Shown here piece by piece: positions 1 through 10,153 of a DNA stretch of 64,000 nt. The position numbers and the translations under genes were made by a program. Numbering within the stretch: position 1 is the stretch's first letter; every line of letters begins with the position of its first letter. The notes beneath the pieces were generated by a model, which had not been told where the DNA came from, searched no databases, and saw only the letters and a program-made list of their open reading frames with translations. Source of the stretch: Sarcomyxa edulis (Eukaryota > Basidiomycota > Agaricomycetes > Agaricales > Mycenaceae); contig QUOL01000006.1 in the NCBI GenBank assembly GCA_009761415.1, positions 1,798,001-1,862,000 of the forward strand, written 5' to 3'.

Positions 1-975
1 TCGACAATCTTGGTATGGGATTGTGAGAGCCCTGACCTAGTACCACGACGGTTCGTGGGACACGCCGATAGAGTCAATTCTGTCACCTTTTCTCCTGATG
101 GGAAAACCGTCGTCTCTGCCTCCGATGATTGCACCATTCGGCTTTGGAATTTGGGCGAATCATCATCCATCGGTGTTTCGAAAATATTTGAAGGACACAG
201 TGGTCCAGTTCATGCCGTTGCATTCTCTCCAGACGGGGGGCAAATTGTCTCCGGCTCTCAGGATTACACAGTACGGCTTTGGAATCTGGATTCCAATCAT
301 GCCGTTTCGCATGTCAGTATCACGGATCCGGATAACCAATTTTCAGAGGTAAACGCTGTTGCTTTCTCCTCGGATGGTAAAAAAATTGCCTCAGGATCGG
401 ATCATGGAATAATTCGCGTCTGGGATGTAGAAACGAAAGAAGAGCTTACGTGGAGTCCGATACGCATGTGCACAAGTTCTGACAAAAGCATCAACTGGGT
501 CTGGTCTGTCTCATTCTCCTCGGATGGGATGTTTATCGCCTCTGGATCCAGCGATGCAACCGTCCGCCTCTGGGATTCAGAGAGTGGTAGATCCGTCGCA
601 GTCCCATTCTACGGCCATGCCGATTGGGTGATGTCCGTGGTTTTCTCTCCAGATGGTAGACGAGTCGCTTCCAGCTCTACTGACGGTACCATTCGTGTAT
701 GGAATATCGGCGACTTAGTGGATTCGTATACCTCGAAGCTTCCCATCCAAAACGCTCCAAATATATATACAGTACCTGGATTTGAAGACGATGCCACGCT
801 AGAAGACGGCTGGATACGCTGGTACGACGGGAAGCTGTTTTGGGTCCCGACTTCAAATAGGCGTGGTTTACGTTGGCCTCGAAGTTTAGCTACCATGGGA
901 GTAACGATGACTAGCGTAGATTTCAGTTCATTCTCATACGGCTTTCATTGGCAAAAGTGTAGATCTCCACCTTAG
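1..975 (+). CDS. WD40 beta-propeller end of a receptor-type gene (5' part outside window)
   Basis: The reading frame is open from base 1 and stops with TAG at 973-975, so this is the 3' end of a longer gene. It holds five WD40 repeats in HET-E style: GHADRVNSVTFSPDG..RLWNL, GHSGPVHAVAFSPDG..RLWNL, a diverged NAVAFSSDG..RVWDV, SVSFSSDG..RLWDS and GHADWVMSVVFSPDG..RVWNI. The tail of about 80 residues has no repeats. In mushrooms such repeats normally end NACHT/NB-ARC proteins of the STAND class, where the propeller senses a ligand. The NTPase part is not in the window, so the receptor assignment is inference; a stand-alone WD40 protein is the alternative. Its repeats are more canonical than those of the two receptors further down, so it belongs to another lineage. 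Confidence 0.8.
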   Translation, partial: STILVWDCESPDLVPRRFVGHADRVNSVTFSPDGKTVVSASDDCTIRLWNLGESSSIGVSKIFEGHSGPVHAVAFSPDGGQIVSGSQDYTVRLWNLDSNHAVSHVSITDPDNQFSEVNAVAFSSDGKKIASGSDHGIIRVWDVETKEELTWSPIRMCTSSDKSINWVWSVSFSSDGMFIASGSSDATVRLWDSESGRSVAVPFYGHADWVMSVVFSPDGRRVASSSTDGTIRVWNIGDLVDSYTSKLPIQNAPNIYTVPGFEDDATLEDGWIRWYDGKLFWVPTSNRRGLRWPRSLATMGVTMTSVDFSSFSYGFHWQKCRSPP

Positions 976-1111
976 TTTTCGAGGCAGGTGCTTGTAATAA
1001 TTTGTGATCATGAACATCGACCATAAGCTACTGGGACAGACTGTAGGAGGTTCTGTTGACTCTCGAATGGTACCATGGCACCAACATGAGACCCTAGCCC
1101 AGTCCTCTGTA

Positions 1112-2801
1112 TCAGATCTTCAGTATCGTAATCCTCCCGTAGCTAGATCCCAAAGCGATTCGGCCCAACTCCTCATTATAATCTAGTGCAGTCCAATTAT
1201 TGAGCGGATTGGTGAACATCGTGCTCGTCTTGACCGGTATGACAGTGGTTCCATTTATTGCGTCATCCCTCCCCTCCGATCCCAAAAACGGCCCAGGGAA
1301 AACTGCAGCGACCAATTTTTCATGAGGCGTCGATCCTGAACCGCTATCGAAAGAATGTGCCTCGGGAGATACGAGCCCGACGACTGCACGGTCGTGTGGA
1401 TGGATCCATAAGGCGGTCCCGTAGCTCCCCATTATGACATCGGTGCATCTCAGAGAGCCTCGAACGGAATGAACGGTCGCGGAGAGAACTGGGGGGAAAA
1501 TATATGGAACGGGTGGTGAGAATAGCTCTGTCGGTGGAATATTGGACTCATTGAAATCGAAGGAGGAATTTGGTTCTAATGTGTAAAGATCTAGATGGTG
1601 GGCCTCGGAAGCCCATGGGTCGTCACTTTCTGCACGAATAAGGATAGATAATGAGGCAGCCGGGATTGCTGCTTCCCTCCGGTGCCGTGAGAGGGACACG
1701 GAGACCCCATCAATCCAGCCAAAGGTGTGTTCTGCGATGGGAAAGTGAATTAGATCTGAGTGTGTCGTCCGAGTCGTGAGTTGCAATGTGGGCCAAGAGA
1801 AAAGGTGTATGGAGCGCGCTCTGACGACCAGGATACTTTGATGTGCGAATACCACTTGAATGCATCGATCATACTTAGTCTTGATATCAACTTGAGACAC
1901 CAATCATTAGAATTGCGTGGACATACCTGCCAGGGATCTGTGTCATTTCGGACATGCTTCAAGGTGGCGGACTCGTTTCGTTTCCAGTCATGAATCACAG
2001 TATTGCAATAATTATCACTGTAAGCAAGGAGATCGCCGCACATGGTCATGGGTGTAAAAGTCGTTTTTATCGTGGAAATAGATGTAAATGAGGTACTTTC
2101 TTCGCAGAAGGACAGAATCTCGATGCATTGAAGGCTGAAGTATCAGCGTCAATTGGAACATGTTTGCATATACGGTATAGGAATGCAGACCTATTCTGGG
2201 CTATAGAGACAGCAAGCGTGGCTTCAGAATGCGGATCGGTATTAACAGCCAACCCAATGAAGAGGTTTCCTCTTGGTCCCCATTGACATATCATCTCAAC
2301 ATCTCCTGATTCCTCGACATTCCAAAGGCTGAGAACAGACCATATCCCTCTTGATACAACAAGTATCCGTTTTCCGTCGTGACCTGGTACGAACCGTATA
2401 TCTGATACATATGTGCTTGCCGTGGCGTCAAAGGTGATCACATTTCTCGGTTGAGAAGAGCCCGTCAACCATTTGCGTGCGAGATGGTAGGCATGTATAG
2501 TACGAATTTCGAGCTGCGATGCATCCGTCTCGTCGTCAAACGACGGGCAAGGGAAACCACGCTGTAGAATGTGTCTGATGCATGCGTTCTGCCAGACAAT
2601 ACGTATCTTGGACAGAATATACAATCGACGGCATGTCTGGAATCTGTGTAAGCCTAATAGTGACCATTCTTACTATGCACATGGGCTCACCTGCCTCAAA
2701 GCGATGATATCTGGAATCAAAAGATATGAGAATAGGATTACGAGAACATCGTCGTTGACAGTGTCTAGCCTGATACCAGATACGCTAGCCAATGTAGCCA
2801 T
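1112..2801 (-). CDS. F-box protein, 510 aa, four exons
   Basis: The model is ATG at 2801, exons 2801-2691, 2636-2191, 2134-1927 and 1879-1112, with introns of 54, 56 and 47 nt, all GT..AG and all phase-consistent. The N-terminus reads VNDDVLVILFSYLLIPDII, then ALRQ|TCRRLYILSK across the first intron, a clear F-box. The rest follows a mushroom family in which an F-box is joined to a degenerate propeller; CGDLLAYSDNYC and VIHDWKR are family landmarks. F-box proteins recruit substrates to SCF ubiquitin ligases; the substrate is unknown. It converges on the WD40 gene at 1-975 with only 136 bp between stops. No breaks were seen. Confidence 0.88.
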
Positions 2802-3093
2802 CGATGCTCGGAGCCTCGGACGAATTGCGGACGAAGACGGCCATTGGCCAAGATGAAGGCTGTGTCGATGCTGTGCTTCTCTTGTTCATCTTCCACGACG
2901 CCACACAATAAACGCTCCTTCAGTCTCGGCTTTCGTGCTTGCATTGTGCTTACATCCTCATGCAATCCTCATGACACCATGAGTACACGAACCGAAAGCC
3001 TTCTCAAGCCCTGATCATGATATCTCGAAAAGTCATCTAATATTTCCCGTGGCGGTGGATGTAAAAACCAATGAGATAAGTACCCCACTCGCA

Positions 3094-4765
3094 TCATGTC
3101 GTAGTACATGTTTCGAACAGATTTTCAGGAACTTGGCTCTCCAACAAGGCGATAAATTCCTTGAGCGCAATCCACTGGAGCCCTTGAACAGGCGTGCCCT
3201 CGTGTATAACCCGGACAAATTCCGTATCTTCCTCCGTTCGCCATACCTAGATAAAACACGTGCATGAGCATTGGAACGATATACATATACTTGTAGCATC
3301 CACGACAGAACTCACCTCGAATACAATTTCAGATCCCAATCCGGGCCATCTGAGAGCTTCAACTTTGCCAATACCAAGGCCTGCAGCGAGTCTGATCATA
3401 GACCCGTCATGCCCAACGTAAAATCGCAATTTGTGCGTCTCTCCGTTGGATTGGAACAAGTTGAAATTCTGTGCCAGTTCTTGGAAGAACACCCCGAATG
3501 TGAGGGCCACGTAGGTAGACGCGTTCTGTGCGGTGTTCCAGATGTAACTTGAGGGTGAAGGATATGAATTGTATGTTCGTGTTCAATATCCAGCGTTGCT
3601 GCTTACTTGTATTCGAAGTCGCCAATGGAGAACACTCTGTCAGCGTCCTCTTGAGAGACGCACGATCCAGTGGAATTGCAAGGTAGAGGGTGACCATCAC
3701 ATGTTCTCGATGTGAATGTATCGAAAAAATGATCGTCTGTGCTCTAGAGTAAGGCGAGGACTCGCATTAGTATGTTTGGAGAGAATGACTTACACCAGGA
3801 GCTCCACGCGTCTAGTCCAGCAGTTCCGAGGATGGAGTCAAGTCGATCTTGAAGGTCCTGATTAGCTAAAAGATGGTCTGTCCACGCTGGGACGGATTGG
3901 TATGCATCACGAATTGCATCAGCCGTAGGGCAGGGGTAATTAGGAGGGATGGAGTCGATCTAGAGACATTACAGAGGACACGTTAGAGGGCTGTATCGAA
4001 TGAACTTCTTATCAGAGCACATACACTTGCTGGCTGGGCATGTACAGGAAACGTACTCTCGATTGTGGCAGGATCCATACCATACAGGATACCACTAGCA
4101 ACTTGTTGGGTCCTGAGTTCCGTAGAGGTTCGGATATAGATGTCCTTTTCGTTCACGGTGTGTAGAAACCCCAATTTATCGTGATAAACGGACCAGAAAT
4201 CCTAGTTTGAGACAATGCTGTCAAACCGAGATAGTCTAGGCAGATAAATGTTTACTCACTTTGCCATGCTGGACAGCATCGAGAAGTCCTTCTTGCGTTA
4301 ATTGACCCTCATCGCAGGTCCCGTTCCAAATGGTACTTGCAAAGGGATGCCACGTCGGAATGATTGTTTCGAGGTTCACCTGACCAGCCCCACCGGCATA
4401 TATCATCTCTTTAAAATCGCTACAATCCCATCCCGAGGGTGGGTTTAGCTCGTTCTCCGTAGAATATAAATTATCTGGAGTACGCTGAGGTCTCATCAAG
4501 TCGACAAGCGAACGCTGAAATGAAAACGTATACGCACCTTATGATGTCTCATGACAACATTCAGATATACAAGCTTAGCGCCAGTGACATTGTCGGGTTT
4601 GCTGTAATGTTCGATATTGACGTGGGGAGAGTTGCAATAGTTGTAGGTATTCCAGGGCAAGTTCGATGGAGTCTTCGAAGTGTTGTATACACCGGTAGAA
4701 GCTGCACTCACTCCGCCGATTAGACAGGTCAGCATAGCACAAACTGAAAACCGCGAGACGAGCAT
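3094..4765 (-). CDS. secreted histidine-type acid phosphatase / phytase-like
   Basis: The product starts with a signal peptide (VCAMLTCLIGGVSAAS). The phosphate-pocket motif VMRHHK|RTPDN spans the first intron (4485-4537) and is the fungal variant of RHGxRxP. The proton-donor HD is in YVGHDGSMIRL near 3400, where the family expects it. Exons are 4765-4538, 4484-4260, 4201-4025, 3959-about 3796, about 3743-3607, about 3552-3320 and about 3243-3094. Cysteines and NxT/S sites fit an extracellular enzyme. The family (histidine phosphatase superfamily, branch 2) releases phosphate from organic esters. The splice after SS near 3795 is uncertain by a base or two. The gene looks intact. Confidence 0.87.
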
Positions 4766-5371
4766 GTTGATAGGGTGCCAATACGACTGAGACTGAGACG
4801 TCGCTGCTCAGATTTTATACAATGTGCGGATTTGATATCGATATCAGCTTCCTAGATTCCGTGATCGAAGTCTGCTGGACCAACCGAATACATACTTGGA
4901 CTTGATGGATAGTGATCACAATGCACGTTGGTACGCCAACAACTTGAAGAAGGTAAGGACATACCATGGACCCAAATGCTGAGTCGATACTTTGACACCA
5001 GCACGAACTAGCAGACCCAGTGGTTTCGAACGGCATTCCCGTTTACAGACGCGAGCGGGTCAATACGATGGTTGGGTGAGAAATACAATCTAGAGAAAAG
5101 CAATCGTCCGAAAATGACTTTGAGGCCAAGCGCACGTGTGCCGGACCGTCAGGCACAACGAACGTAAGCCACTCAAAAACTGCAAGTAAGTACTACGAGG
5201 GGGCAAACGAGGAGTATGTGCGAACGTTCTCAGCTATGCAAGTGCACTGAGAGGTGTATTCAGATGCAATAGAGGTCATAAATTGATTCATGAATAGTAT
5301 AAGCATACCTCTTCATCCAGAGCCACCTAAGGCCTAATTCCTGGCAATCACAATCATACGTAGGACTAGGA
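4766..5371. other. intergenic, no gene seen
   Basis: This stretch lies between the phosphatase start and the 3' end of the WRAP53-like gene. It must hold the phosphatase promoter and the terminator of its neighbour. Only short ORFs with no recognisable motif are present. Confidence 0.6.
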
Positions 5372-7835
5372 CTAGGTCGAAGCATCATTAACATTAACCG
5401 TCGTCGAGAAATTCCACATCCGTATCGACGAATCTAACGGCACAGGCTGCTGCCTACGTTTCGGGCGTACTACAATATCAGGAGCAGGAGTACCCGATCT
5501 TTGCGACGTTATTTCATCGGCGGCGTATTCTTCTTCTTCTTCTGGTGAGGAGTCAGAGTCGGAGGTATCGGGAGAGTCACTGTCCCTCTCGAAATGTCTG
5601 GAACCTGAGATCGATGTGAGGAGCGGTCGAAGGGGGTGGAACGATACGGAACCGATCGAGTCTGTATCATTCGATTCGCACAAGGACAAGTACAAGTCAG
5701 AAAAAAAGATTGAGTACAAGGGACAAACGAAAACGAGATGTTCACCCACCTTCATGAGCGTGGAAGGTCAGGGAAGGCAACGTATCGACGCTATTTCCTG
5801 ATTCGAGAGCCTCGGTTTCGACCTCGGTTCCATCTATTGAGTTGAGATCGAAGATGGAGATATCGCCTCGCTTGAAGAGTCAAAAAAGATCAGCACAAGA
5901 ACGTTCAATTCCATTTTGTTTGAGGAGATATGGATATGCAAATAGACAGACCTGATCCCCGACGCCTAACCACCGCCCACTGATATCTACATCGAATCGC
6001 ATTCGTTGGTTCGTCATCTCCCGATCCTGGGGAGTATTAGCGCCGGAGGGCGTTTTGGAGAATATCTGTAGTGGCGAATTGACGTTTGCACGAAGGTCCC
6101 AGGTGTATATCCCGGGATTCCGACGGAAGGATGCGTATAGGATGTGGGGCTTTGCTGGGTTGAAGTGGAGCTATTATTCAATCATTACCACGAGTTGAGT
6201 GAGATCCTGGTACGAGGGCTGTAGAGCTGTAGAGCAAGAGAGTACCTGAGAAACACCCGACCGCGCTCCCCCACCTAAGAACATGATGGGAACCTCCCCT
6301 TGCGACTCGCTGAAGAGCGCGATGTTGGATGATGGGGTGGGTGCTAGACTGCCTGCTGCGTATATGTCGGATCCTTGGGAGGGGCAGAATGATAGGGCGG
6401 ATATTATTCCTAGGGGGGGAGTAGAGAAGAAATCAAGAAATTAGGAAATCAAGAAATGATTTGGGATGACTTGGAATGGGGGGTGAGGTGGATTTGGATA
6501 TGGGTAGAAACAGACCTTTCAACCCATCTTTACTCTTCTTCGACGGCGTCGTGGGAAGCCGTGTACCTTCCCCAGGCCGATTGACGTCGAACACTTCGAT
6601 GGCGTCTTCGAAGCCGCAATATATTCTAATAAAAAAAACGACCAAATGAGTAAACAGGTCAGATATGATACAGTTTTTTTAGGGTGGGTGAGTGGGGTGA
6701 GTGGGGTGAGTGGGATGATTGGGGTGAGTGGGATGATTGGGGTGAGTGTGGAGGAAACGCAACGCAACTTGTCAGCCGAAAGGTTAAACGCAAGACTATG
6801 CGGTGCGATTTGTCGTTCGCGATGGTCGACGATTTTGTACGATGCGCGGAGCTATATTGTCCAACCCCAAATTCCCAAATTTCAATTAGCCATGAGTACC
6901 CCAATCACAATTAGCCACCAAATCATAGACGATACAACCCCAATTCCAATCACACAGGCACAGAAACGTAGAAGCGTCCGGAATGAATAATGAACGACGT
7001 AGATGCAAGCACTCACCCTCCCATCCCCAGCATCAATCAACTTAACCGGACATTCGCGCACGGAAGCTAGGAAACAGAATGAGGCTGGGTCGTGGAGGGC
7101 GGCGGAGGGGTACCATGTGAAGGAGAGGATTGGGGAGGGTTGGTGTAGGGTGAGGTGGGTTTGAGTTGGAGTGTGGTTGGTCTGGGTGAGGTGGGTTTGG
7201 ATTTCGTTGGGGTTTGAGGCGGGGGTTGGGGTTGGGGTGGCTTGATGGGATGTGATGGGATGGGGGGATGGGTATTAGTGTTAGTGGGGCATGGGAGTGT
7301 AGAATGGAAAATACGTCACCTGATACCGAGAGTTCTTGGGATAAGTCTAGGACTTCCGGTGGTCTGTTACGATATGATACGGGATTGGGGTGTGAGTTCA
7401 GCGTTGAATGGATAGTATGAATAGGATGGATGGATGAATGGGTAGCGGTGTATGGCATGGAATTGAACGGAGCTCACGGATGTAGGAATTGGAACGTCCG
7501 GTTCTCGCTTTGTAGGAGGAGGGTTGATCCGTCTGGGGACCTGGGAGAAAGGAAACGTTCAATATTTAGCAATTATTAGACTCTGATGAGGATCCAAGAT
7601 GAACACGAAGACGCTCTAGTCTAGTCTTTGTCTCCGATTTCGTGTCCCAACTCTCTCCTCTCCACTAAGTCTCTCTCACACACAGTACTACATACCATTT
7701 CGCACTCCTCCCAAAATTCTCCACAAACCCTTCATCAGGTGTCAATCGGTATTGAGCGAATGGTGTTGGTGGGTGCGAGAGGTCGTAGAGGGGTGGGGAC
7801 CATGTGTATGTGTATTCTGGGGTGTCGTTGTTCAT
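5372..7835 (-). CDS. WRAP53: WRAP53/TCAB1-like WD40 protein
   Basis: About nine exons join into a propeller that follows the telomerase Cajal-body protein family in order. From the N-terminus: MNNDTPEYTYTW, FAQYRLTPDEGFVENF, SPDGSTLLLQSENRTF, FTWYPSAALHDPASFCFLA, VRECPVKLIDAGDG, YKIVDHRERQIAPHSLAFN, IYCGFEDAIEVFDVNRPGEG, ISALSFCPSQGSDIYAAGSL, LHFNPAKPHILYASFRRNPG, YTWDLRANVNSP and GSVSFHPLRPLLTSISGSRHF. An acidic patch and a basic run (RPKRRQQ) close the protein. In animals the family binds CAB-box RNAs and delivers telomerase RNA and scaRNAs to nuclear bodies; that role here is by homology only. An in-frame ATG 66 nt upstream (7901) is an alternative start; 7835 fits the family better. Exon edges are approximate. 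Confidence 0.85.
6681..6752. repeat. GGGTGAGTG-type minisatellite in an intron
   Basis: About eight imperfect tandem units of GGGTGAGTG, some changed to GGGATGATT, lie inside an intron of the WRAP53-like gene. The gene runs on the other strand, so the donor-like GTGAGT cores are not in sense orientation. Confidence 0.8.
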
Positions 7836-8335
7836 GTGAGGAGATAGTGGGGGTGGATGGTGGAGATGGGAGTTGGAGAGAGAGAAAAAGGTGAAGGTCA
7901 CGACGGTGAAATCTTCGATCAGCTTGGCACGTGGTGGGGACGCGACGCGTTTTGGCGACTGATTGGCAAGTCACTCAACTCAAACTCAACTCAGTCTTCG
8001 ATATCGAATACATCAAGGTCTTAGTCAAGGCTAATGCGAGACCGATAGTATGTAGAAGACAGGAAATATTAACGAGAAACGGTTCTCAAAGAGTAAGAGT
8101 ATTTTTTGTAAGCTCGACGATAGTCACCTAGTAGTACAGTAATATTCCGAGGAGCTCTTCGTTCCATCACTCGTCGTATACGTATGCTCCCCCTCCCCCC
8201 GTCTTTCGAGCAAGTCATGAATGTATTCCACAGCACCGACTCGGAGTCCTTCCTAAGATCCCGAGAGAGCTTTGGCTTCGCAGTGATGGATCGGTTTCCG
8301 TTCCATCCCATGCTGGGCTGGTACGCGCATATATT

Positions 8336-8445
8336 CATTGCGAAGTATGGAACGCGCGTGAAGGTATTGCGAAGTATGGGACCACGATGTTTATTGCGAA
8401 GTATAGGACCACGATAGTTATCGCAAAGTATGGAACCACGTCCTT
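8336..8445. repeat. short tandem repeat, ATTGCGAAGTATGG unit
   Basis: Four imperfect units begin with (A/T)TGCGAAGTAT or ATCGCAAAGTATGG and continue with GACCACGAT or GGAACCACG. They lie directly upstream of the longer tandem array at 8455-8740. Confidence 0.75.
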
Positions 8446-8454
8446 TGCGGGTCG

Positions 8455-8740
8455 GTCCTGGACAGTGGATAGGGGTAGGAACGAAGAATCGGGAGGGAGG
8501 TCGTGTAGAATGACGAGATGGACTGGGGGGGCCGTGGATGTTGCCGGCGTGTAGAGGATGGTGAGGACTGGATAGGAATAGGAACGAAGCTGCATCGGGA
8601 GGGGGAGGTCCTGTAGAATTGGCGGGATGGGTGGCTGCGGATTTTACAGCGTGGAGAGGATACTAAGGACTGGATAGAGGGGGGACAAAGCTGCATCGGG
8701 AGGGAGGTCCTGTAGGCTTAGCGGGATGGGTGGAGGATAG
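8455..8740. repeat. long-unit tandem repeat, about three copies of roughly 110 bp
   Basis: The landmarks GGACTGGATAG, GGAACGAAG, GCATCGGGAGGGAGGTC, TGTAGAAT and GGGATGGGTGG recur in the same order about three times. The array fills the gap between the WRAP53-like promoter side and the 3' end of the kinase gene. No coding content is apparent. Confidence 0.75.
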
Positions 8741-8823
8741 TAAGGATCGAGTTCGATTCTCGACGGAGTAGTGAGTAATCCGCCTCATAAAGACGGTTTA
8801 TGTGCCACGAGAACTCACGCCCC

Positions 8824-9871
8824 TCATCTCAACCCCCTGAGATACAACTCCAACCCATGCGCCATGCCCACCAACCACCTCTCCTGCCTAAAATACGGCC
8901 CACACACAAACGGAACCATCCACTCCCAAAACCGACTCTCAAACCCATGACCCCTCTCGTTCTCCATCTGCCGTAACATAGCGGCATACTCGAACCACGA
9001 AGGGTAATACCCCGCCCAAGCCCAGTCGATGATCCATAGACGACCGGTGGGGTCGATGAGGATGTTTCGTGGGTTGAGGTCTTGGTGTGTTAGGACGAGG
9101 GGTGCGGAGGAATCGAATGTGTCGAAACGGGATGGGTGAGAGGGGGGGACTTGGCGTGTGTCGAGGACGAGGGAGTGTTTTTGGTTGAAGTACCCGGAGA
9201 GGTCTGCGTAGGATGTGAATGGTCCGCGGTGGGATTGGTATTTTCCGAAGATGGGGGATTCGCAGACGCGTGGGCGGGTGCTGAGTGGGCCTGGCCATGG
9301 AGGTGTGCCGGGGGAGGGAGTTAGACGACGGAGTTGGTGGATGTATTGGCGGAGGGTGTATGCGATGCGGAGTTTTTTCCATATCGAGAATCCCGACCAG
9401 ACGGCAGAGAGTGTTTGGCCTTGGATGCAGTCCATGACGATGAGGTAATCCGCATCGACTTTGATGACTCGGCGCACTCGAGGGACGGGGATGGTGGTTT
9501 TTGTGAACACTAGGTTGAGGGCATCGGCTTCTGAGGCGTTGGGAGCGTCTTCTTCAAAGTCTTGTGAGAATTTTGCGACGGTGTGAGGGGTTAGTTGGAT
9601 GATGTTCTCGTTTGGGATCGTTGAGGCCTCCTCGGCAAGTTGGAGGATCTCGTCGTCGGTTAGGGCGTCGATGTCTGAGGGCTGCCATAGTGGCTTTAGA
9701 GTGATACGCGCTATAGTATAGGGGTGGCGTGGTACTTACTTGTAGACTTGCTGCGGGTCTGTTGTATGATGTGAATGGGGACAGGGCTATGTGTACTACG
9801 TCTGCTCCTAACCCTAACCCTGTGTACACTGACCACCTGCACAATTCGCTGAGGGTTGTCTTCGTGGTCAT
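8824..9871 (-). CDS. APH-fold (aminoglycoside-phosphotransferase-like) kinase
   Basis: There are two exons: 9871 to about 9740 (MTTKTTLSELCRW...SLQ) and about 9714 to 8824, split by one short intron. The catalytic loop LTHQDLNPRNILID near 9080 and the metal-binding IIDWAWAGYYP near 9030 are the Brenner and DFG-equivalent motifs of the APH/choline-kinase superfamily. Upstream are the hinge YLIVMDCIQGQTL and a nucleotide-loop remnant (TVAKF). Fungi carry many such proteins of unknown substrate. There is no reason to call it an antibiotic-resistance gene. It is divergent to DIS3, with 281 bp between ATGs. Confidence 0.85.
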
Positions 9872-10152
9872 AGCGGGTTGAGTGGCTCACTGCAAAGAGC
9901 TACTGATGACGTCAAACATCTCCGTCAAATGGCCCTGCACCTTTTTTTGCACAGCCACCGTACTCAAGCCCCCGAGATCCCCGTCGAGCACTTCACCTCC
10001 AACTCATCTTTTCTGTTGGATATCCTACCGCCAGACCGTCAATATCTAATCTTCGCTCTTCGTATACTCTTGGAGGACCCGCGAATACCTGAAAACCCTG
10101 ACAACTCCCATCTACACCGCGCCAAATTGGAAAAATGGTGGAAATATCAATA
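9872..10152. promoter_or_regulatory. shared divergent promoter between the kinase gene and DIS3
   Basis: The two genes point away from each other across 281 bp, so both core promoters must lie here unless transcripts start inside the neighbour. Most of the interval is also taken up by the small ORF at 9929-10153. No clear TATA box is visible. Confidence 0.55.
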
Positions 10153-10153
10153 A
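9929..10153 (+). CDS. 74-aa ORF joined to DIS3 by a TAATG stop-start
   Basis: The ORF opens at ATG 9929 (MALHLFLHSHRTQ) and ends in HRAKLEKWWKYQ before TAA at 10151-10153. The last base of that stop is the A of an in-frame DIS3 ATG (10153-10155). The C-terminal half (LLDILPPDRQYLIFALRI, LLEDPRIPENPDN) has balanced composition and reads like a real folded protein. I do not recognise the family. It could be a small protein translated from a bicistronic mRNA, an upstream ORF that limits DIS3 translation, or chance. It has no intron. Confidence 0.45.
   Translation: MALHLFLHSHRTQAPEIPVEHFTSNSSFLLDILPPDRQYLIFALRILLEDPRIPENPDNSHLHRAKLEKWWKYQ

Noticed and set aside
1750..2049. Separate small genes at 1750-2049 and 2067-2624 (minus)
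   Set aside because: They are exons of the F-box gene; all joins are phase-consistent over GT..AG introns.
8740..8780. tRNA T-arm-like hairpin TCGAG TTCGATT CTCGA
   Set aside because: No matching acceptor stem or box A lies upstream; the region is inside or beside a tandem array.
8824..9871. Antibiotic resistance determinant
   Set aside because: The APH fold is common in fungal kinases of unknown substrate; nothing in sequence or context points to drug resistance.
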